64,000 nucleotides of DNA from CAVZRC01 sp963777695 (GTDB taxonomy: Bacteria > Planctomycetota > Planctomycetia > Isosphaerales > Isosphaeraceae). Position 1 is the stretch's first letter. Every line of letters starts with the position of its first letter. The translations under genes were made by a program, and so were the position numbers. The stretch spans positions 4,588,001 through 4,652,000 of the forward strand of contig CAVZRC010000003.1 in assembly GCA_963777695.1 (NCBI GenBank), written 5' to 3'. Of this stretch, positions 38,380 through 52,694 are shown one piece after another. The notes beneath the pieces are model-generated. The model was not told where the DNA came from. It made no database searches and saw only the letters and a program-made list of their open reading frames with translations.

Positions 38380-40965
38380 TCATCGCGTCGGTTTGGGGTT
38401 GAGTACGGCGGCTTTCTTGGCCGGTCCGGTGCCCAGGCGGGACGGCTGGGCCGGCGTCACGCGAGGGGCGGTCTTCTTGTCGAGCGTCTGGGGCTGACTG
38501 TTCGACTTCCGCGAGTCCTTGGGGAACAGGCGGGGGACGACGTCGTCGAGCGTGTCAACGAGTTGCAAGGTCAAGTCGGCCTTGACTTCCGCCGGGATCT
38601 CGACCAGGTCCTTCTCGTTGTGCCGGGGGATCAGCACGCTCTTGATGCCCGCCCGGCGCGCGGCGAGGATCTTCTCGCGGACGCCGCCGACCGGCAAGAC
38701 GCGCCCGGTGAGCGTGACCTCGCCCGTCATGGCCAGGCCGACCTGGATCGGCTTGCCCCGGAAATAGCTGATCAGCGCCGAGGCGATCGCCACGCCCGCC
38801 GAGGGGCCGTCCTTGGGCACCGCGCCGGCCGGTACGTGGATGTGCAGGTCCGTCTTGTGGAACTTCGAGATATCCAGCTCGAGTTCCTTGGAGTGGCTCC
38901 TCAGATAGCTCACCGCGGCCTGCGCGCTCTCACGCATCGATTCGCCGAGCAGTCCGGTGAGCGTCAGCATCCCCTTGCCGGGCATGCCGGTCACCTCGAT
39001 GAAGAGGATCTCGCCGCCGGTCGGCGTCCAGGCGAGTCCCGTGGCGACGCCCGGGACGCCTGTCCGATCGGCCAGCTCGCGGAAGAACCGCGACGGGCCC
39101 AGCAATTCCGAGATCCGCTTGGGCTCGATGGTGCTGAGCCCGCGCTGTCCCTCGGCACGGCGACGCGCCATCTTCCGGCAGATCGCGGCGATCTCCCGCT
39201 CGAGGTTGCGCAGGCCGGCCTCGCGGGTGTAGTCGGCGATGATCTTGCGGATGGCGCCGTCGGTGATCGCCAGGTCCGCCGGGGTCAGGCCGTGGAGGTC
39301 GAGCTGCTTGGGGATGATGTACTTCTGCGCGATGAGGGTCTTCTCCTCCTCGCTGTAGCCGGGGAGCTGGAGGACTTCCAGCCGGTCGAGCAGCGGAGAG
39401 GGGATCGTCTCGAGCATGTTCGCCGTGGCGATGAACATGACCTTCGACAGGTCGAAGTCTACGTCGAGATAGTGGTCGCGGAACGACGAGTTCTGCTCGG
39501 GGTCGAGGACTTCCAGGAGCGCGGCCGACGGATCCCCCCGGAAATCGGCGCCGAGCTTGTCGACCTCGTCGAGCATGAAGACGGGGTTATTGGTCGCGGC
39601 CTTGCGGATGCCCTGGATGATCCGTCCGGGAAGGGCGGCCACATAGGTGCGGCGGTGTCCGCGGATCTCGGCCTCATCGTGGACGCCGCCCAGGCTGACG
39701 CGGACGAACTCCCGTCCCAGGGCCTTGGCGATGCTCTTTCCCAGCGAGGTCTTCCCCGTGCCCGGCGGCCCGGCGAGGCAGAGGATCGGCCCCTTCATGT
39801 CCTTCTTGAGCTTGCGCACGGCCAGGTACTCGAGGATCCGCTCCTTGATCTTCTCGAGGTCGTAATGGTCGTGGTCGAGGATCTTGCGGGCGCGGCGGAG
39901 GTCGAGCCGGTCGCGGCTGGCCTTGGCCCAGGGCAGGATCGCCAGCCAGTCGAGGTACGTCCGAACGATCGAGTACTCGGCCGAGCTGGGGTGCATCCCG
40001 GCGAGCCGCTCGAGTTCGCGCTCGGCCTCATTCTGGACCTCGATCGGCGGATTGGCCTTCTTGATCCGCTCCCAGAGTTCGCTGATCTCGGGGTTCTCGC
40101 CCTCGCTCTCGCCCAGCTCCTCCTGGATCGCCTTGAGCTGCTGCCGGAGGAAATGGTCCCGCTGCGCCTTGGAGAGCTCGCTGCCGACCTGCTCCTGGAT
40201 CTTGGTCGAGAGCTCCAGGACCGCGAGCTGCCGCGAGAGATACTGGCCCAGCCGCTCCAGCCTGGAGCGGACGTTGATCTCGCCGAGCAGCGCCTGCTTC
40301 TCCTCGATGGTGAACGGCAGGCTCGAGGCCAGCAAATCCGCCAGCCGGCCCGGCTCCCGCGTGTTGATCGCGGCGACCTGCAATTCCTCGGGGATCTGCT
40401 GGCTCTGGTCCACCATCCGCTGGAAGAACCGGTTCACATGATGCACCAGCGCGTCGAGCTCGACCCCCTCCTCGACGATCTCCTCATACGGCTCGACCTC
40501 GCCGACGAGATAGGGCTCGGTCTGCACGACGCTCAAGAGCCTTGCCCGATACTGTCCCTGGCAGACGATCCGCGTCGATCCGTCGGGGAATTTCAGCATC
40601 TTGAGCACCAGCCCGACGCAGACTGTCGGGAACAGGTCGTCCATCCCGGGCGCATCGGTCTCCGGATGCAACTGGCTCACCAGCGCGACCATGCGTTCGC
40701 CGGCCATCGCGTCGTCGATCAGCCGGATGCCGCTCTGCCGATTGATCACCAGCGGGACCACCGTCTGCGGGAAGACGACGTCGGACCGCAACGGCAGGAG
40801 CGGGACCCGGCAGATCCCGATCGCCTGGTTCTCGGGACGGTCACCCAGCACGATGATCTGTCCGGATTCGATCGTCGGGCCGCGCAGGGGCCCGACCTCT
40901 TCCCGGCCCGTCTCGGCCTGGCGTGCCTTCTTCGGACTCTTCGCTCGGCTTCGTCTTGAACGCAT
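38380..40965 (-). CDS. lon: ATP-dependent protease Lon
   Basis: The 861-residue product has all Lon domains: an N-terminal substrate-binding domain (VPLLPLRSDVVFPQTVVPLV), a coiled coil (LRQQLKAIQEELGE), an AAA+ module with Walker A GPPGTGKTSLGKSIA, Walker B PVFMLDEVDKLG and the sensor segment MFIATANML, and a protease domain with catalytic Ser in PKDGPSAGVAI and Lys in GGVREKILAARRAG. It degrades damaged and regulatory proteins in the cytosol. The C-terminus carries a basic, low-complexity extension after VVPRLFPK (TPAQPSRLGTGPAKKAA). The gene is intact and stands alone. Confidence 0.96.
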   Translation of the reverse strand: MRSRRSRAKSPKKARQAETGREEVGPLRGPTIESGQIIVLGDRPENQAIGICRVPLLPLRSDVVFPQTVVPLVINRQSGIRLIDDAMAGERMVALVSQLHPETDAPGMDDLFPTVCVGLVLKMLKFPDGSTRIVCQGQYRARLLSVVQTEPYLVGEVEPYEEIVEEGVELDALVHHVNRFFQRMVDQSQQIPEELQVAAINTREPGRLADLLASSLPFTIEEKQALLGEINVRSRLERLGQYLSRQLAVLELSTKIQEQVGSELSKAQRDHFLRQQLKAIQEELGESEGENPEISELWERIKKANPPIEVQNEAERELERLAGMHPSSAEYSIVRTYLDWLAILPWAKASRDRLDLRRARKILDHDHYDLEKIKERILEYLAVRKLKKDMKGPILCLAGPPGTGKTSLGKSIAKALGREFVRVSLGGVHDEAEIRGHRRTYVAALPGRIIQGIRKAATNNPVFMLDEVDKLGADFRGDPSAALLEVLDPEQNSSFRDHYLDVDFDLSKVMFIATANMLETIPSPLLDRLEVLQLPGYSEEEKTLIAQKYIIPKQLDLHGLTPADLAITDGAIRKIIADYTREAGLRNLEREIAAICRKMARRRAEGQRGLSTIEPKRISELLGPSRFFRELADRTGVPGVATGLAWTPTGGEILFIEVTGMPGKGMLTLTGLLGESMRESAQAAVSYLRSHSKELELDISKFHKTDLHIHVPAGAVPKDGPSAGVAIASALISYFRGKPIQVGLAMTGEVTLTGRVLPVGGVREKILAARRAGIKSVLIPRHNEKDLVEIPAEVKADLTLQLVDTLDDVVPRLFPKDSRKSNSQPQTLDKKTAPRVTPAQPSRLGTGPAKKAAVLNPKPTR

Positions 40966-41258
40966 AGAAGACTTTTCTGAGATGTCTCGAGGACCAACCC
41001 CGCCAACGAATCTAACCTAGGACGGTTTCGCGGCCACACCCCGGGGACTGTACATGATTAGTGTATCAACGCCCCGAAAGAAAGAGGGGACCTCGGTCGC
41101 CGACTCGAAATCGCGGCTTTCCCGGCTCTCTCACTCCATTCTATCCCTTCAACCCCCTCGATCATAAGATTTTCCATCCCACGATTCAATTCACGCAATC
41201 GAGGAATGGCGGATGCGGCCATGGCATCATCGGCTGATGTAGCCGATCGAGCGAACAC

Positions 41259-42077
41259 TCATCGTTTCCACCAGTCGTCATCGGAGATACCCATGAGTTG
41301 GGCCTGATGGATCGATTGGAGCATCTGGTAGTTGATGAAGGCGAAGCCGGCGAAGAAGAAGGGGAGGAAGTAGTCCCCGTCCGAGGCCCGTGTGAAAGTC
41401 ACGACGGCCAGCAACCCGGCGACGATGAGCGAGAGGGTATGTCCCCAGCGTTTCCCGTCGTACGGGTTGAAGTGGGAGAGAACGATCTCGCTGACCCGGC
41501 CTCCGTCCAGGGGGAAGATCGGCAGCAGGTTGACAAGTCCCCACATGAGATTGATATAGACCAGGTCGAAGTAGACCCGGAAATTCGTGCTCTCGGCGCA
41601 CTCCATGCCCATGTTTCGTCCGAGTTTCTGGACCATGCTACCGATCGCCAACGGATCCGTCGAAAGGCCCACCAGGAACCTCACGATATTCATGTGTTCG
41701 TCGAGCGTGAGGCCGAAGGTGGCCGAGTAGAACAACATGACGAGGCCACCGAAGACGAATCCCGCGCCCGGCCCGCACAGCACCACGGCCAGCCGCTGCC
41801 TGGGGGTTTCTCGTTCCTCATGGTAGATACACAGTCCGAAACCTCCCAGGAGGGCGATCGACGGCTTGGCTCCGAACGACTTGGCGACGAGTCCGTGCCC
41901 ATATTCGTGGACCAGGACCGAGACGAACACGCAGAGGACCCAGACCAGGATCTTCTCCGGATCCTTCAAACTCCCCCCCAGCAGGATCGCCACCAGCCAG
42001 AACAACGGATGGACCCGGACCGGGATGCCCAGCAGTTGGAACTTCAGGTCGTAGGGTGTTTCGGACATGCCAAGCAT
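41259..42077 (-). CDS. Site-2 protease family (M50) metalloprotease
   Basis: The 272-residue polytopic membrane protein has the zinc motif HEYGH within SVLVHEYGHGLVAKSFG and a second ligand region LPIFPLDGGRVSE, where the Asp is expected to coordinate zinc. Hydrophobic helices surround both (HPLFWLVAILLGG, AGFVFGGLVMLFYSATFGL). It belongs to the short rhomboid-like M50 group that cleaves membrane-spanning substrates. Two ATG codons are near: 42077, which has GAGGTGG just before it, is preferred over 42068. No anti-sigma factor substrate is adjacent. Confidence 0.85.
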   Translation of the reverse strand: MLGMSETPYDLKFQLLGIPVRVHPLFWLVAILLGGSLKDPEKILVWVLCVFVSVLVHEYGHGLVAKSFGAKPSIALLGGFGLCIYHEERETPRQRLAVVLCGPGAGFVFGGLVMLFYSATFGLTLDEHMNIVRFLVGLSTDPLAIGSMVQKLGRNMGMECAESTNFRVYFDLVYINLMWGLVNLLPIFPLDGGRVSEIVLSHFNPYDGKRWGHTLSLIVAGLLAVVTFTRASDGDYFLPFFFAGFAFINYQMLQSIHQAQLMGISDDDWWKR

Positions 42078-42321
42078 CGGCCACCTCGATGGGCGCTCTA
42101 AGGGAGAAGACGAATGGAGGAGCCCACTCATTCTAGGGAGTTCGTCGCCCTTGAGCAAACACGACCGACTCCGATCCGTGTCGTATCCCCTCGACGCCGG
42201 CTCGCTTGCCCGGCGCATGGCCGCATGTTAGGGTGTCCCAGGCTCAAGGCCGAATCGCGAAGGGTCACAGATCCATTGCGACCCGGACCGGAATCCACTC
42301 ATCGACCTGGGTGATCGACAG

Positions 42322-43158
42322 ATGCGATTTACTAAGATGCATGGGATCGGCAACGATTACGTCTATCTCTCCGCGTTCGACCAGGAGGCGCCGGCCAATC
42401 CCGCGAAGGTCGCCTTGGCGATCAGCGACCGCCATTATGGGGTCGGCGGCGACGGCCTGATCCTGATCATGCCGTCGGAACGGGCCGACGCGCGGATGCG
42501 GATGTTCAACGCCGATGGCTCCGAAGGCGAGATGTGCGGCAACGGCATCCGTTGCGTCGCCAAGTATCTGTACGATCATGACCTGGTCCGGAAGGAGCGA
42601 ATCGCGATCGAGACCGGCCGCGGCGTCCTGACGCTCGACCTGGAACTGGACGGGGGTAAGGTCCGTCGCGTCCGTGTGAACATGGGCGACCCGATTTTCG
42701 ACCCGGCGGAGATCCCCACCCTCCTATCTGGGAATCCTCCCATCGACGCTCCCATGCACGTCGCCGGTCGCGACTTTGCCGTGACTGCCGTATCGATGGG
42801 AAACCCGCACGCCGTGATCTATCTGGACGACGTCGATGCATTCCCGCTCGAGGATTTCGGTCCCCGGATCGAGACGCACGAGGCGTTTCCGAAACGGGTC
42901 AACGTCCATATCGTGCAGGTTGTCGGCCCGGACGAGGTACGGATGCGGACGTGGGAGCGTGGCTCGGGTATCACGCTCGCCTGCGGGACGGGTGCCTGCG
43001 CGGTCTGCGTCGCCGGGGTCCTCACCGGCCGATCCGGACGCACCATCCTGGCCCACTTGCCCGGCGGCGACCTCGAGCTGGAATGGCCCGACGATCGGTC
43101 GCCCGTCTTCATGACCGGCCCAGCGACCGAGGTCTTCTCGGGCGAGTGGCCTGCCTGA
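42322..43158 (+). CDS. dapF: Diaminopimelate epimerase
   Basis: The 278-residue enzyme interconverts LL- and meso-diaminopimelate in lysine and peptidoglycan synthesis. Both catalytic cysteines are visible: the first in EGEMCGNGIRCVAKYL and the second in LACGTGACAVCVAG. Other family motifs are KMHGIGNDYVYL, the MRMFNADGSE block and VSMGNPHAVIYLDD. The length is normal. It is followed after 29 bases by a convergent kinase gene. Confidence 0.95.
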   Translation: MRFTKMHGIGNDYVYLSAFDQEAPANPAKVALAISDRHYGVGGDGLILIMPSERADARMRMFNADGSEGEMCGNGIRCVAKYLYDHDLVRKERIAIETGRGVLTLDLELDGGKVRRVRVNMGDPIFDPAEIPTLLSGNPPIDAPMHVAGRDFAVTAVSMGNPHAVIYLDDVDAFPLEDFGPRIETHEAFPKRVNVHIVQVVGPDEVRMRTWERGSGITLACGTGACAVCVAGVLTGRSGRTILAHLPGGDLELEWPDDRSPVFMTGPATEVFSGEWPA

Positions 43159-43187
43159 TCGGGTTTCGGCAAACAGAGTCTCTTCGT

Positions 43188-46468
<3,281 letters not shown>

Positions 46469-46472
<4 letters not shown>

Positions 46473-46663
46473 GGCCCCGCCTCGGGCAAGTAACTCGGAA
46501 TTCGACTCTTCCACAATGCCTGGAGCGTCTGCCCGGGTTGCTCGCGGGCGAGCTTCTGTGCGGCCAGCTTGCGCAATTCGTCGTAGATCAGCGGCAGGAG
46601 CTGGTGGCTCGTTCCGCATCGCCCTGCTCGATCGCCGCAAGGATGCGCGTGACGACGTTCATG
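46469..46663 (-). pseudogene. Truncated ECF sigma factor upstream of the kinase
   Basis: From ATG 46663 the frame reads MNVVTRILAAIEQGDAERAT, the standard opening of a planctomycete ECF sigma factor. After a frameshift near 46610 it continues as LLPLIYDELRKLAAQKLAREQPGQTLQA. Family members go on with TALVHEAYLRL; here the sequence jumps to LWKSRIPSYLPEAGP and stops. Nearly all of region 2 after the first helices and all of region 4 are therefore missing. The stop still overlaps the kinase start in ATGA. This looks like an internal deletion that kept the coupling sequence. Confidence 0.75.
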
Positions 46664-46819
46664 CCATCCTCCCGGCCTGTTCCTGAAGGGGAACTTGATC
46701 TCTGGTCGTCCGGGTGCGAGTATTCGATGATCGTTTTGAACTACCTTCATCCGCGGACGAGAAGCTTTTCGTCTCGGGAAGCCAAACCGAGGCCGTCTGC
46801 AAATCAGGGCCCCTCCAGG

Positions 46820-49800
46820 ATGTCCGACCCTGACGCCACGATCGACCGGCTCCGCTTCCGGGCCGGGAATCCAGCTCTACGTTACGCCGCAATCTCCGTC
46901 ACGGCCATCGTCTTGTTGATCATCGTCGCGTTTGCCGCCTGGCGATACCGTGACGCGAATCGGCCGGGCCGGATCGAGCTGACCAATGACGGGCCCCCGC
47001 TGATCGCCCAGGTCTTTCCCGAGTCCGGCGACCAACCCTTGGGCGAGCCCTTCGACCTGGTGACGCGCTCGACCCTGACGCTGCCCGACGGCGATTACCG
47101 GCTCCGCGTCAATGGCGTGGGACGGCTCGGCCGGACGTTCCGCGTCGCCGTCAACCGGGGCGAGACGCAGACCCTTCAGGTCTCGCTCGACGAGGGCCGC
47201 CTCCTGGGAGCCGAGCCGACTCCCCCGATGGGTGGGCAGGAAAGGCCGAGGGAGCTGGCCATCCCGTTCGCGGCGTTGACCTTCGCCGTTGAGGTGACAC
47301 CCGGCAAGGCTGATCTGATCGAACTGACCGACCAGACGATCGTCCGCCGCGACGGCGTGACCGGCAAGCCCATCTGGGATGCCTTGCGGCCACTCCTCCC
47401 TCGGACGATCAAAAACGAGGGAGCGGCCCGCCTGCGAGCTATTCTCGAATACGGTCGGCAGCTAACACTCGTCCAGCCCGCGTCGGATCTCGACGGCGAC
47501 AGCAACGCCGACCTGATCCTGGTCTCGCCGAACATGACCACGTTCCTGGCCGTGTCGGGTCGGGACGGCTCCGTGCTCTGGGAGCATACTCCCGAGCTCG
47601 ACGGCCCGGCGAAGTCCCGGGACGACGATCCGAAACCGCCCGGTCCCATCGAGCCGCAACGCAGGCCGGTCACCATCATCCAGCCCCCGGGGGTGGCGGA
47701 CCTCGATCGCGACGGCACACCGGACCTGGTCGCCACGCTGATCTTCCAAGAGTTCCCCGCCGAGACCGAGCGGCGATCGCCGACCCCGCCGGGAGTCCAG
47801 GTCGGATTCGGTCGGACTGCACCGGCGTTCGCCCGGCGGGTCATCCAGGCCATCTCGGGCCGATCGGGCCGATCCCTCTGGAGTCATCCGCTCGACCGAT
47901 CCTTCACGACGGGCTCGTACCCGGCGTGGAGTTCGACCGGCCATCTCGATCCCGGGCCGAAATGCGGCGCTCGTGGCGATGATCGACGGCGCGCAGTGGG
48001 TCGGACTCGATCCTGCGACCGGCCAGCCGAAAGGCCAGCCGATCGACCTGGGCTTCCTGCCGGTCCGCCCGGTCCAAGGCGCCGACCTGGATGGCGACGG
48101 CGAACCCGAAATCCTTGCCGTGGGACCGGGCCAGGCCGCCCAGCAGCAGACGCTGACCGCGATCGCGCCCGGCTCGGGGCAACCGCTCTGGTCCGCTCCG
48201 ATCAAGGCCGGTTACGAGATCCCGTTCGGTAACGGGATAATGCCCGAATGGCCCCTCGCGGTCGACCTCGATGGCGACGGCCGATCCGAGATCGTGGTCC
48301 CCGACTCCGGGCCGTTGCTACCCGGAGACGGCTACCGCGGCATGCAGTCGATCGATGGCGTGACCGGCCGGACGCGATGGTCCCGGCCGATGCGCCCCGA
48401 GACCATCGGCGGGGATGGCATCGTCCAGATCCTCGACGCGCCCGACCTGGATCATGACGGTGTCCGCGACCTGGTCGCGACCTCCTACTTCCTGGGCCGA
48501 TATCCGACCTCCAACCACGAGGGCCGGCCGCCGGTACCGGAGCGGATTTACGTCGACGCCCTCTCGGGCAAGGACGGGCATCCGCTCTGGTGGTGGCACG
48601 TGGATACGCCGACGGATGGCTTCACGACCATCGGACCGCTCCGATGGTGGGGGCGAGGCCCCGACGGCTGGCCGCTCCTGGCGGTCGTCCTGGGCGGGAA
48701 TCAAGGCCCGGGGGGCATGGCTGCCTTGAACGATCCGCCGATCGTGTACAACCTGGAAGCCTCCTCGGGCCGGCAGGTGCATGCGGCCGTCGGCCTGACC
48801 CGGGTCGGCGTGGCCGACCTCGATGGCGACGGCCTCACCGACCTCTGGGGCGAGGCAGACAAGCAGCTCCGTGCGTTCCGCGGCGAGGCGCCTGAGCTCT
48901 GGCGCGCCCTCGGCTGGTTCGGCGCGGCAAGAGGCTACAGGCGATGGGACCGAGGCGTCGACGAGCCGGCCGCCGATCTCGATGGAGACGGGATCGCCGA
49001 CACGATGCTCGCCAATATCGCCGCCGCCCTCACCTTGCCGAACGATGACATCACCGGGCGCGCCCTGGGGCCTTATCGCAGCCAGGGATTCATGCGGCGG
49101 AACGCCCCGGAGGGGGATCCGATAGGCACTCGAACGGCCGTCGCCCGCTCGGGCCGCGACGGGCACCTGATCTGGAAGGCCGAGCTGGACCCTCGGCGGA
49201 TCTGGTACGAACGCGACCATGGAGAGTCCTATCACGTCTCGGCACTCACCCCGCCGAACGCCGACCTGGACGGTGACGGCACGCCCGACGTGATCGTGCA
49301 GCAGAACACGGGGCGACAGCTTGTCAAGGAATTCCGACGGCTCGCGACGCTTCCGATCCAGGTCCTCTCTGGCCGGACGGGCCGTCCGCTCTGGTCGGCG
49401 GGGCCATTGCCCCTGGGATTCGAGGCTTACGGATACTCTTCGGTCTCCTGGTTGGACGCGGTCGTCGTCGAATCGTCGGGTCGGCCGGACCTGCTGGTGC
49501 GGCACGGCAGCCCGTTCTCGGCATCGGGGACGACGACGATGCGGGCCCGCTCCGCGCCGATGCCCAGGCTGGCGCGCGTCTCGGGGCGCGATGGACGAAT
49601 CCTCTGGGACCTCCCCCTGAGCGAGCAACCCGATCAGAACAACGTGGGTCAAGATCCGTCGCCCGTCTATGGCGACCTCGACGGCGACGGCGCCCTCGAG
49701 GCGGTCCTCGTCCTCCGCGGGGCGATGGGTACCATGCGGCCCGATCATGAGCTGCGGGTCGTCTCGCTCCGCCATGGCAAGCCGCTCTGGTCGCAAAAGC

Positions 49801-51173
49801 TCGCGTTCCATACCAGCTTCATGACCGCCCCGCAGGTCGCCCTCGCCGACCTCGACGGCGACCATCGGCCGGAGGTCCTGGTCACGGAACAACCGGGTGA
49901 AGGGCAGGAGCAGTCCTTCGTCCTCCGGGCGATCGACGGCCGCTCCGGGGAGACGCTCTGGAGCTGGTCCCCCGGATCGTCGCACGACCCGAGGTACCTG
50001 GTTGTCGGTTCGCTCCGCGTCGCCCATTTCGACGACGACGGCAGGGGGACCGTCTGCCTGGGACTCACCGCCCAGAATGTTGCCCCGCGGCTCGTCACAC
50101 TCGATGCACGCGGCCATCAAGTCGTCAACCGAGAGTTGCCCGCAGACGCCAACATGTACTTGAACCTCGCCGACATCAACGGCGACGGCCGTGACGAGTT
50201 GCTCGTCGTCTACGGCGGCCGGATCCACGCGATGGGTCGCGACCTGAAGGAGCTCTGGACGAGCACGGTGACGAACAATGCCCGGGTCGAAGACATCCTC
50301 CAGGGGTCGTCGGGCAGGCCGGGCGCCGTGCTGATCTCCCCCACCCTGGCCCTCGATGGGTCCGACGGCCGGCCGCGATGGGCCGGCCATTCGCCGCATG
50401 CCTGGTGGTGGAGTCTCTTCAGGCCCAGCGTGCTCGACCCGGGCGACGGCCCCCGCTTGCCCTTGCTGCTTTCCAATGGACTGGGCGCGACGGTGTGCCG
50501 ACCGGCCTTGCCGACCGATCCGCGAGGCCACTACCTACCGCCACGGGGCGACCGGGTGAAGCCGGGCCTCGCCCGCGACGACCCGCGATGGATAAGACCG
50601 CTGCCCTGGACGAACGTGGTCGCCCTCGACGTCGGCCTGACGGGACTGGCCGCCGTAACCGCGCTGGCCCTGGTCAACGTGGTGATCCCCCTGTCGATCC
50701 TTCGACTCGCGGCCGGGCGGCGCCGATGGAACCTCCGGCTCCTGATGGCCTTGCCGCTGGTCGCCGCCGTGCCGCTGACCCTGGTCATGGCCGTCGAGCC
50801 CCTGGTCCCCATCTTGCCGGCCCCGTTCCCGGGCTCGGCTCGGATGCTCCTCGCGCTGGGGACGCTCCTCGGGGTCCCCGTCGTGGCATGCGCGTTCGCG
50901 ATCGGCCGGGGCCTGGTCCTCGGGCGCTGGAAGGTCTTGCTCCGGCTCGTGGGACTTACGCTCCTGTTGTCCCTGATCATCGGGGGCGCCTGGCTGTGGC
51001 TGGACCACCGCGCGATGCCCGCAATCGAGAGCTACTCATGGTCGGGCTGGTATTTGGTGGCCTTCCCGGGCACTTATGCCGTCGGCATACTGATCCTGAT
51101 CGGCTGGGCGATCGAATGGTCGATCCGGCTCGTGACACGGCTGCGGCCTGATCGAGGGACATCGCCGGGGTAG
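46820..51173 (+). CDS. FG-GAP/VCBS-repeat membrane protein, kinase-less paralogue (frameshifted)
   Basis: The product of about 1451 residues has a short N-terminus, a transmembrane helix (ISVTAIVLLIIVAFAAW), a beta-propeller-like region with about eleven calcium-binding motifs of the DLDGDG type (DLDGDGEPEIL, DLDGDGLTDLW, DINGDGRDELL), and four or five membrane helices at the C-terminus. The frame shifts near 47955, where TGHLDPG continues as NAALVAMIDGAQW. It aligns along its length with the C-terminal two thirds of the protein encoded at 52695-58003 but lacks the kinase domain. It is probably an exported or surface sensor or adhesion-like domain held in the membrane. Confidence 0.8.
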
Positions 51174-51222
51174 TTCACCGAATTCTGGTGCTCGCAGAGC
51201 ACCCTGATATGGTTGGCTTAGT

Positions 51223-51367
51223 CAAGTCCTGAGCCCGAAGGACTTAAGCGGCAAAGCTTTGCGTAGAAAATCGCCAAGTCTTAAGTCCGTAGGGCTCAGG
51301 ACTTGCTCCAACCCAAAGACTCGATGGTTGGCCCATCCTTATCATGCAGACGAATCGGGCCAACCAT
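51223..51367. repeat. Double inverted repeat between convergent genes (MITE-like or terminator)
   Basis: A first pair of arms, CAAGTCCTGAGCCC with GGACTTAAG at 51223-51248 and its complement at 51280-51305, matches over about 24 of 26 bases around a 31-base loop. A second pair, ATGGTTGGCCC at 51324-51334 and GGGCCAACCAT at 51357-51367, is perfect. The element fills most of the gap between the FG-GAP gene and the convergent GNAT gene. It may be a small non-autonomous mobile element, and would also serve as a bidirectional terminator. Confidence 0.6.
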
Positions 51368-51408
51368 AGGGTCTACGAGACTGCCGACGCAGCTTGTGAG
51401 ACCGTCTC

Positions 51409-51957
51409 TCAGCCCATTGCGGCCGCCGCATCGGGTTGCGGCCCGGTCCGTTTCCAGTAGATCATGGTCCCGGTGAGCCCTCCGTGGGGCTTCAACGCAT
51501 AGTCCGGAATCACGCCGGCTCGGGTGAATCCCAGCCCCTCGTAGAGCGCGGAGGCGCCGCCATCGACCGCGGTGTCGAGCACCAGCAGGGTTCGCGACCG
51601 CTCCACGGCCAGGCGCTCGGCCGCCTGCATCAGCGCCCTCGCCACGCCGCGACGCCGATGACTGGGGCGGGTCATCAGCTTGGCGATCTCCGCCCGATGC
51701 GGTTGGTTGGGCGGGCAGTCGAGCAGCAGCGTGACTGTCCCGACCAGCCGATCGTCGCCGAAGGCACCCAGGATGATACGCTCTCCCCGAGCGGCGGCTG
51801 CCAGAGATCGCTCCCAGAAGGCTTCGGCCACCTCCAACGGAAGCGGGTGCATGAAGCTTACCGAGCCTCCGTTTGCCACCACCTCGACGATGATCTCGCT
51901 CAGTTCGCGTCGGATCTCCAGTGATGCCACGAGGGATGCGATTCGGATCTCCGGCAT
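51409..51957 (-). CDS. GNAT family N-acetyltransferase
   Basis: The 182-residue protein has the GNAT acetyl-CoA motif RPSHRRRGVARALMQAAE (motif A, R/QxxGxA) after the strand RAEIAKLMT, and the C-terminal ALYEGLGFTRAGVIPDYAL. It would transfer an acetyl group to a small molecule or protein amine; the substrate is unknown. The ATG at 51957 lies 5 bases after the stop of the upstream XRE-cupin gene, so the two form an operon and the regulator may control the acetyltransferase. Confidence 0.87.
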   Translation of the reverse strand: MPEIRIASLVASLEIRRELSEIIVEVVANGGSVSFMHPLPLEVAEAFWERSLAAAARGERIILGAFGDDRLVGTVTLLLDCPPNQPHRAEIAKLMTRPSHRRRGVARALMQAAERLAVERSRTLLVLDTAVDGGASALYEGLGFTRAGVIPDYALKPHGGLTGTMIYWKRTGPQPDAAAAMG

Positions 51958-51962
51958 GACAG

Positions 51963-52529
51963 CTAGCTCCGGGCAAGGACGACGAGATAAGTACAAGTTG
52001 CATCGGTTTCGTTGGCGATGGTCACCTCGCACGGCGGACCGAATCCCAGGCAGTCGCCGGTGGCCAGGACATGCCGTTCGCCGCCCTCCTCGATCACGAG
52101 ATCGCCGCTCTGCACCCAGATGGCCTGGCGGATCCTCGCGTAGGATGAGGCCGGTAGCACGACCTGCCGCCCTGCCGGCAGCTCGATCTGGACAACTTCC
52201 ACCGGATGATCGGGCCGGCAGAACACCTGCTTGCGCAGGTACCCCGACTCGGGATCGCGCCAGACCGGCTGATCGGCGGCCCGAGACAGCCGCCTCCCCT
52301 CTCCCTCGGCCCGCAACAGTAGGCCCGCCAGGGTCAGGTCGAAGGCGCCGGCGAGTCGCACCAGGATCACCGCCGTCGGGCTCACCTCCTCGCGTTCGAT
52401 CTTGCTGATCGTCGCCTTGGAAACGCCCGAACGTTCGGCCAGGTCCGCCAGCGACCAGCCCCGGCTCTCTCGTTCGAGGCGCACTCGGCGAGCAATCTGG
52501 CTGCCCGAATCATCTCTTTGATTATCCAT
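51963..52529 (-). CDS. XRE-family regulator with C-terminal cupin domain
   Basis: The 188-residue protein has an N-terminal helix-turn-helix of the XRE type (RLERESRGWSLADLAERSG, then VSKATISKIEREEVSPTA) and a C-terminal cupin barrel (VEVVQIELPAGRQVVLPASS, IWVQSGDLVIEEGGERHVL). Such regulators bind a ligand in the cupin and control a nearby gene. The ATG at 52529 is chosen because the helix-turn-helix starts there. It lies directly upstream of the GNAT gene and is divergent from a giant kinase gene across 165 bases, so it may regulate either. Confidence 0.88.
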   Translation of the reverse strand: MDNQRDDSGSQIARRVRLERESRGWSLADLAERSGVSKATISKIEREEVSPTAVILVRLAGAFDLTLAGLLLRAEGEGRRLSRAADQPVWRDPESGYLRKQVFCRPDHPVEVVQIELPAGRQVVLPASSYARIRQAIWVQSGDLVIEEGGERHVLATGDCLGFGPPCEVTIANETDATCTYLVVLARS

Positions 52530-52694
52530 TCGTCTCTTATAATTGACGGAACGCGCGAGTGCAAGGGGAAGGCGAAATAGAAATCGACGATCGCGCGTGA
52601 CATTTGCGTCGGTTGCGGCCCGATGATGATAGGGATAGCCCTCGAGCACCCTCCGGACCGATTTCACGACATGGGCCCCCGAGGACCGCGGAAG

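Noticed and set aside
38290..40959. Long plus-strand open frame opposite lon
   Set aside because: It is a high-GC shadow. The minus-strand frame encodes a complete Lon protease with all motifs.
41058..41258. 66-residue ORF upstream of lon
   Set aside because: Composition looks random, and no ribosome-binding site or family is seen.
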